Source: Diphasiastrum complanatum (taxonomy: Eukaryota; Streptophyta; Lycopodiopsida; Lycopodiales; Lycopodiaceae). Taken from it: a DNA stretch of 64,000 nucleotides. The notes beneath the pieces were generated by a model. The model saw only the letters and a list, made by a program, of their open reading frames with translations, ran no database searches and was not told the origin of the DNA. Shown piece by piece: positions 57,583 through 64,000 of the stretch. Each line of letters begins with the position of its first letter. Position 1 is the stretch's first letter. The stretch is from the NCBI GenBank assembly GCA_029204225.1, contig CM055106.1, forward strand, positions 8,654,274 to 8,718,273. Reading direction: 5' to 3'. The translations under genes were made by a program, and so were the position numbers.

Positions 57583-59520
57583 GTTAGTTCTCATTTCAAA
57601 GTAATTGTATTTCAAGAACATAGTGCTAGAGAAACTTAGTGCAAGTTAAGAGAATCCAGGGTACAAGAGAAACCTAATGCTAGTTAAGCAAATCCACGGT
57701 ACTAGAGAAACCCACTCCTAGTTGAGAAATTCCTGTTGAAGGGTTAAGTTCTCCCATTTCATATTGTTTTTCCCTTTGAAGTGCTAGACTTACTGAAAGA
57801 TAACTAAAAGTTTCGATCTAGAATATATCGTTGTAGAACTTCAAAATTTTGTATATGTTTTATTGTCTCCTACATAAGATGTTCTTTGCCCTCTTTCCAT
57901 CAATAGTATGTCCAATCAATCTTGATGTATGATACAATTACACTCACAGGTAAAGTAAATTTGGGCTTGATTGACATTATGGGCCTGGGATCCAACTATT
58001 TGATTCCTAGGTTGAGTGTGATTTGGATTTATAACTTGATATTAGAGCACTTTATTAAGCTGCCTAGATCATTGTGTGTTCTCCTCCAACGCTATCACTT
58101 TTTAGTTTTGCAATCTGTCCCTCTCTTGCTAGAGCACACCTTTCCTTTGCTTACCATTGACTCTCTCTCTCTCTTCAATGCTTATGATGTTATAGAGTCC
58201 CTTCGATATGCTCATACGTATCATAGCTTGAAATTTCGAATTTTCCATCAAAGAAACAAAAAAATGTAAGCACAAGTACATGTTTTTAATAGTTAATAAA
58301 AATCTTTTACTTGAAGGGCCTTCTTGCTTTTTGCAAAAGCTTGTTCTACAAGCTACTCATAGAAGGATAAGATTATGACACCTAGCATGAGTACAATCCA
58401 ACAGTGGGAAGCAAACCCTGCCTTCTACCTTAAAAAGCTATAAATAAAGAAGTGGTGAATCACACTTCCTCACACCACTCTTTCTCTCTTTCTCATTTTC
58501 TTCATCCCTCTCTCTCTCTCTCTCATACTTGCATCCTTCATCCTACTACCTCGCACCCTATTGGATAGACAGTTGTATGGTGTGATCTTCCCCACAGATC
58601 AACGTTGGACTACCAATCTTTTTTGCCACAATCAGAATCAGTTTTCTTACATTTTTCAGGTACTCTTCTCCTACCACGATCAGCCTCCTTGGCTATTTGT
58701 GTCTATTCTATCATGATAAAAACGAGTTTTGCTTGTTGATTGATCCGTGTATGCTGATAAGCAACTATGGTGTACAACCTTTGTATGATCTCTGATCACG
58801 GTCGTTAATTGACTATCCCTGTAATAGATTATTGTTTTTCTATTGTCTTCTTGATAGTATTCCTTTACTGGCTTTGAGAATGAACAATATAAGAACTTTT
58901 ATTGCTTTGTTGAACAATGCTTGACAACCTTAGAGTGTAATAAGGTGTACAATGGGAGTAAAGTAGTTCGTAAGGCAAGAGCTTGCTAGTTTTCTTGTCT
59001 ATTGTGTAAACAATGTCAAAACTTCCTTTGACTTTGTTCTTTTCGGAATGAATCAATGATGATAGACGAAAAGTACTACTAAGTGAGAGATGGCTAATAA
59101 TCAGGATATGGCTTCACGACGAATTCAGATATTATACTAAGCACAAACCCTTTTTGTTAGATCACATTCAATAACATACATTATTGGATATAAACATACA
59201 TTATATGAACGATGCTAGGAACGTGATTTATATCTTCTATATGAGAAATTAGCTTTGTGAGAACTATTCAACGATTGTAAAAAAGACATAGAGATGTGTT
59301 ACGTAAAGAACACATGAGTGTAGGGATATCGACTTTGAAAATAGATTTGCTTATACATACTCTTTAATTTTTGGTTATTACAAGAAAAGAGACAATGTGA
59401 TTCGTTGTTTGAATAAGACAAGGCTAGCATGGTAACTATTATTCTTAGATGTAGGTCATTGATTCTGGGTATTTGATATGGCATGGATTTGCCCTAACTA
59501 CTTACCATACTTCGTAGACG
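57583..59520. other. Downstream DNA of MATE copy B, no exon found
   Basis: AT-rich. A 38 bp unit, GTACTAGAGAAACC..., is repeated three times (57623-57735). TTGATATTAGAGCAC at about 58038 could be a worn iMet primer site. GCTATAAATAAAG (about 58438) is TATA-like and is followed by CT-rich DNA. None of the expected last MATE exons (GWQ motif) appears in any frame. Confidence 0.4.
57623..57735. repeat. Three tandem copies of a 38 bp unit
   Basis: Units begin GTGCTAGAGAAAC, GTACAAGAGAAAC and GTACTAGAGAAAC, with AGTTAAG/AGTTGAG in the second half of each. Confidence 0.75.
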
Positions 59521-59528
59521 CTCATGAG

Positions 59529-59640
59529 TACACGTGAGCCCCCTCCCTGCGTGTGCACCCTCCCTGTCCCCCCTCTCGTGTGCCCTCCTCGCGCGCCCTC
59601 CCTACGCGCACTGCCCTCCCTATGCCCTCCCCACGTCCCC
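59529..59640. repeat. C-rich minisatellite-like stretch
   Basis: Irregular repeats of CCCTCCC, CGCGCCCTCC and TGTGCCCTCC, strongly C-biased on the plus strand and unlike the AT-rich DNA on its left. Confidence 0.7.
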
Positions 59641-59644
59641 TCCC

Positions 59645-59743
<99 letters not shown>

Positions 59744-59748
59744 ACACA
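59645..59748. repeat. Compound (GT)n(GA)n(CA)n microsatellite
   Basis: GT 59645-59668, GA 59669-59740, then a short CA run. The Ser/Leu and Arg/Glu frames over it are artefacts of the repeat. Confidence 0.95.
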
Positions 59749-60109
59749 AACAGACAAATTTTTTTTATGGTTTTTTTTTTTAAACATTGGAACATAGGTA
59801 GTGTGACACATGGTAGGTAGGTAGTGTGACATAGGTTAGGTAGATAGTGTGACACAGGTATGGCTACAATCTCTCACGAAAATTTCTTCAATGTGTGTGC
59901 ATGTGTATTGTATGTATGAATAAGCAAAGATTAGAGTCTAGGTGTGACATAGGGAGAGTAGATTGGGCAATACCCTTACACTCTCTCTCTAAAATATCTT
60001 TATATATACTGGTAAAGAGTGTCCGTCATTGACGGGCAATCGACGATCGATGATCTAGTGGGTATGCCCATCGTTGATGAGCGGCCGACGATTTGGGTGA
60101 TGGGCGGTT
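59749..60109. other. Spacer with a short TAGGTAGTGTGACA repeat
   Basis: About three copies of a GTAGTGTGACA.AGG unit at 59800-59860, then AT-rich DNA and the start of the satellite. No gene. Confidence 0.5.
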
Positions 60110-63100
60110 CTAATGTGATCTAAAATTGTCAGAAGTGTCCTCAAATGGCCGCAAATGATCAAATGCGGTCTCAAATGATCGCAAGTGCCAATGCGGTCTA
60201 AAATGGTCGGAAGTGTCCTCAAATGGCCTGAAATGGTTGCAACGGATCTCATGCGGTCCTAATGTGGTCTCAAATGGTTGCAAGTGCCCTCAGTGGGACC
60301 GCATTAGGAGCAGATGTGGTCCGTTTGTGGCCATTTCGGGGCACTTGTGGCCATTTGAGGCCAAAACAGGACATTAGGACCACATTAGGAGCCGTTGCGA
60401 TCAGTTTGTGGCCATTTTAGGCCATTTGAGGTCCTTTGCGGTCAAAATGCGGTGAAATGCGGTCCTTTGTTGTCTCAAACGGTCCTAATGTGGTCTCAAA
60501 TGGTTGGAAGTGCCCTCAAATGGCCTGAAATGGCCGCAAACTGACCTGATGTGGTCTCAAACGGTCCTCATGCGGTCCTAATGTGATCTCAAACGGTCCT
60601 GAGGTCCTAATGCATTAAGACCACAAATGGACCGCATTAGGACCATTTAGGACCGTTTGAGACCACATTAGGACCGTTTGAGACCGCATTAGGAGCTCAG
60701 GATTGTTTGAGCCCGCATGAGGAGCAGTTGCGCTCAGTTTGCGGCCATTTCAGGCCATTTGATGCCAAAACAAGGCATTAGGACCGCACTAGGAGCAGTT
60801 GTGGTCAGTTTGTGGCCATTTCAGGCCATTTGAGGTCCTATGTGGTCAAAATGCAGTGAAATGCGGTCCTTTTCGGTCTCAAACAGTTCTAATGTGGTCC
60901 TTTGCGGTCTCAAACGGTCTCCCACGGTCCTAATGCGGTCCTTTGTGGTCTCAAACAGTCTCCCACGGTCCTAATGCGGTCCTTTGTGGTCTTAAACGGT
61001 CTTAATGCGGTCCTTTGCAGTCTCAAACGGTCCTAATGCGGTCCTTTGCAATCTCAAATGGTCTCCCACAGTCCTAATGTGGTCCTTCGTGGTCTCAAAT
61101 GGTCGAAAACGGTCTCAAACGGTCCTAATGTGGTCCTCATGCAGTCTCAAATGGTCGTGAGGTCCTAATGTGGTCTCAAACAGTCAAAAACGGTCTCAAA
61201 CGGTCCTAATGTGGTCTTAAAGAGTCATGAGGTCCTATTGCGGTCTCAAAAGATCCTAATGCGGTCTCAAATGGTCCTAATGCGATCTCAAAAGGTCCTC
61301 ATGAGGTCTTAATGATCCTGAGGTCCTAATGCGTTTGAGACCGCAAATGGACCGCATTAGGACCGTTTGAGACTACATTAGGACCATTTGGACCATTTGA
61401 GACCGCATTAGGAGCAATTGCGGTCAGTTTGCAACCATTTCAGGCCATTTGAGGCCAAAACACCGCATTAGGACTGCATTAGGACCACATTAGTAGCAGT
61501 TGTGGTCAGTTTGTGGCCATTTCAAGCCAGTTGAGGTCCTTTACGATCAAAGTGTGGTGAAAGGCAGTCCTATGAGGTCCAATTGTGGTGAAATGTGGTC
61601 CTTTGTGGTCTCAAACGGTCTCCCATGGTCCTAATGCGTTCCTTTGTGGTCTCAAACGGTAAAAAACGGTCTCAAATGGCGCTAATGCGGTTCATTTGCG
61701 GTCTCAAACGGTCCCCCATGGTCTATTGTTGTCATTTTTAGACTCAAACAGTCGGAAATAGAATCAAATGTTCCTAATGCGGTCCTTTGTGGACTCCAAT
61801 GGTCCTAATGTGGTCCTCATGCGGTCTCAAAGGGATCGCATTTCGACCACAAAGTATTGCATAGGACTACATTTCAAACACAAAGGACCACATTTCACCG
61901 CATAGGACCGCATTTCGACCAGACCTCAAATGGCTTGAAATGGCCGTAAACTGACCGCAACTGCTCCTAATGTGAACCTGATGTCCTGTTTTGGCATCAA
62001 AAGGCCTGAAATGGCCGCAACCTCTCCTAATGCGGTCTCGAACTGTCTTGAGGTTTAGGGTCAAAATGTGGTCCTTTGCGGTCCAAATGCGGTCCTAATG
62101 CGATCTCAAATGGTCTCCCACGGTCCTAATGGGGTCCTTTGCAGTCTCAAATGGGCGGTCCTAATGAGGTCCTTTGCGGTCTCAAATGGTCTCAAATGTC
62201 CTAATGTGGTCCTTTGTGGTCTCAAATGGTCCTAATGCGGTCTCAAATGGTCGTGAGGTCCTAATGCGGTCTCAAACGGTCATGAGGTCATAAATGCGGT
62301 CTCAAAAGATCCTAATGTGGTCTCAAACGGGGTCCTAATGTGATCTCAAACGGTCCTCATGCAGTCCTAAGTGGTCTCAAACAATCCTGAGGTCCTAATG
62401 CGTTTGAGACTGCAAATGGACCGTATTAGGACCGTTTGAGACCACATTAGGACCGTTTGAGATCGCATTAGGACCTCAGGACCATTTGAGACTACATTAG
62501 GAGCAGTTGCGGTCAGTTTGCAGCCATTTCAGGCTAGTTGAGACGATGAAATGTGATCCTATGTGGTCCAAATGTAGTGAAATGCGGTCCTTTGCGGTCT
62601 CCAACAATCCTAATGCATTAGACCGTTTGAGACCACATTAGAACCTCAGGCCCGTTTAAGGTCGTATTAGGACCGTTTGAGACCGACCACATTAGGACCT
62701 CAGGACCGTATGAGGACCGCATTAGGAGCAATTTGCGGCCATTTCAGACCATTTGAGGGCAAATCACTGCATTAGGAGCAAGTGCGGTCACTTTGCGACC
62801 ATTTCAGGCCATTTGTGGCCAAAACAGGGCATTAGGACTGCATCAAGGCCTTGGTCTCGGCATCGGTGCCAGTGGTCCCGACGCAACCCAGTCGTCGGCG
62901 CCACACCAGCACCCTGGTCCCGGCTTTGGCGCCACCCTGGCGCCCTGGTCCCAGAGCACTGAACCAGGGTCCCAGCGCCCGGCCACCCTAGTGCGCTGGT
63001 CTCATCGAACTGATCCTGGTCATGTTTTGGCCTCAAATGGTATGAAATGGCCACAAACTGACTGCAACTACTCCTAATATGCGATTCTAATTTTGGCCTG

Positions 63101-63460
63101 AAATGGCCTGCAAACTGATCACAACTGCTCCTAATCCGGTCCTAATGCGGTCTCAAATGGTCCTCAGGTCCTAATGTGATCTCAAACGGTCTCAAATGGT
63201 CCTAATGTGGTCTCAAACGATCCTGAGGTCCTAATGCAATCTCAAATGGTCCTAATGCAGTCTCAAATGGTCCTAACAGCTTTAATGTGATCCATTTGTA
63301 GTCTCAAACGCATTAGGACCTCAAGATCGTTTGAGACCGCATTAGGACCATAAGATCCTTTGAGACCGCATTCGGCAGGCCATTTGAGGCCAAAACAGGG
63401 CTTTAGAATTGCAACTGGAGCACTTGTTGTCCATTTGCGGCCATTTGAGGGCACTTGCGG
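60110..63460. repeat. Bidirectional GGTC/GACC satellite, about 3.35 kb
   Basis: Made almost entirely of a few short words: GGTCCTAATGCGGTC, GGTCTCAAACGGTC, GGTCCTTTGCGGTC and TCAAATGGCC. Their reverse complements also occur (GACCGTTTGAGACCGCATTAGGACC in pieces). A longer block, GGAGCAGTTGCGGTCAGTTTGCGGCCATTTCAGGCCATTTGAGG (given here only as word order), recurs near 60310, 60385, 60720, 60800, 61405, 61490, 62490 and 62770, and reversed near 60520, 61925, 63040 and 63100. Spacing is irregular, so it is not a simple head-to-tail monomer array. Many GCGG sites appear as GTGG or GCAG variants, the pattern of CG decay. The frames inside are not genes. Confidence 0.9.
62845..63012. repeat. GC-rich minisatellite patch inside the satellite
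   Basis: About 170 bp of GGCGCC, CCCTGGTCCC and CGGC words (for example GGCGCCACCCTGGCGCCCTG near 62930), markedly more GC-rich than the surrounding satellite. It looks like a diverged or inserted unit. Confidence 0.65.
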
Positions 63461-64000
63461 CATGTTCCTATGCTAATAAAATGTACACTATCTGAACATC
63501 AAATGTTCCTACATCACACCTGGCTAATAAATGGGTACACTAATAAATGTGTGTGTGTATGCATGCACGTGTGTGTATGCATAATTACAGCACAAAAAAA
63601 CAAAGTATGTACATGAATTGAATTTCACCAATAACGTAGCGACAAATTCATATTATAAATTTCTAACACATGGACAACAAATCAATTGATAATTCACATA
63701 ACAAAACCTGCAAATACACCAAGTCCTCTAGCATTTCCTCCATGTCATTAAGTCTGACTGAATTGACGTTCCTATAAGCACAACTCACATTTCTAATCAG
63801 CAACTCTACATTTAGAAATAACCATTTTTTAGGGGGGGGGGAATGTCCACTCTTTTGTTGGAGGTATACAAAATCCGACCAGCCCCTAATCAGCCACACA
63901 ACACTGGAGATGTACAACTCATCGTCGAAACAAAACATCTCCATCAAGTCTCGCAAAAATATTTTTGTGATTTACCACAATATTCACCATCTACGACAAC
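63461..64000. other. AT-rich end of window, one weak ORF
   Basis: GT-rich words at 63545-63580 and a G-run at 63832-63841. The minus frame 63956-63663 (97 codons: MRDLMEMFCFDDELYISSVV ... NVELLIRNVSCAYRNVNSVR ... LLCELSIDLLSMC) has protein-like composition but no family I recognise. It could be an exon or a chance frame. Confidence 0.3.

Noticed and set aside
58030-58055. Primer-site-like TTGATATTAGAGCAC
   Set aside because: Two mismatches to the iMet site, no LTR edge (TG...CA) and no gag downstream; kept only as a remark.
60110-63460. CRISPR-like array
   Set aside because: Units are irregular, occur in both orientations and lack unique spacers; the context is a plant genome.
62753-63463. 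ORFs of 65-95 codons in the satellite
   Set aside because: Made of repeated satellite words; no start context or family resemblance.

Overview
The window is nuclear DNA of a land plant with a large, repeat-rich genome. Evidence: spliced DTX-type MATE transporter exons, Ty1/copia elements primed by initiator-Met tRNA, Ty3/gypsy Tat/Athila-like remnants with a decayed tRNA-Asp-type primer site, long CT/GA microsatellites, and no bacterial-style operons. I cannot name the species or decide between seed plant and fern.

Layout. The two ends carry an inverted (divergent) duplicate of one MATE gene: copy A at 265-612 (minus, exon 1 only; the rest lies off the left edge) and copy B at 54541-57582 (plus, five recognisable exons, with the 3' end not found). 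Homology runs through about 450 bp of upstream DNA and into intron 1. The roughly 53 kb between them is almost entirely nested transposons. From left to right: decayed copia and unrecognised repeats (1.1-7.1 kb); gypsy integrase, gypsy LTR and gag fragments (7.1-11 kb); an unidentified decayed coding stretch (11.5-12.3 kb); a copia RNase H fragment between two LTR-like direct repeats, and a copia gag (12.4-15 kb); a gag-only gypsy-like element (15-19.2 kb); a plus-strand copia (19.2-21.5 kb); a run of minus-strand copia pieces that share LTRs (21.5-29.5 kb); an intron-containing, broken DDE-transposase-like gene with a convergent partner ORF and subterminal repeats (29.5-33.4 kb); a structurally complete, very young copia element (34622-40962); then more gag/LTR fragments, gypsy LTRs with expanded CT tracts, a solo LTR and a long minus-strand copia (41-52.9 kb).

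To the right of MATE copy B lie AT-rich DNA, compound microsatellites and a 3.4 kb CG-containing satellite (60.1-63.5 kb) built from short GGTCCTAATGCGGTC / GGTCTCAAACGGTC words in both orientations.

The only gene likely to serve the host is the MATE transporter (membrane export of small organic compounds). The young copia element has matching 655 bp LTRs differing at two positions, a perfect 5 bp target duplication and a single open gag-pol frame, but it lacks about 30 conserved residues between reverse transcriptase and RNase H. The strongest candidates for something undescribed are the spliced DDE-like gene at 30235-32965, the bidirectional satellite, a gag family with zinc knuckles one residue short, and a CACACGTGTG palindrome shared by several different copia families.
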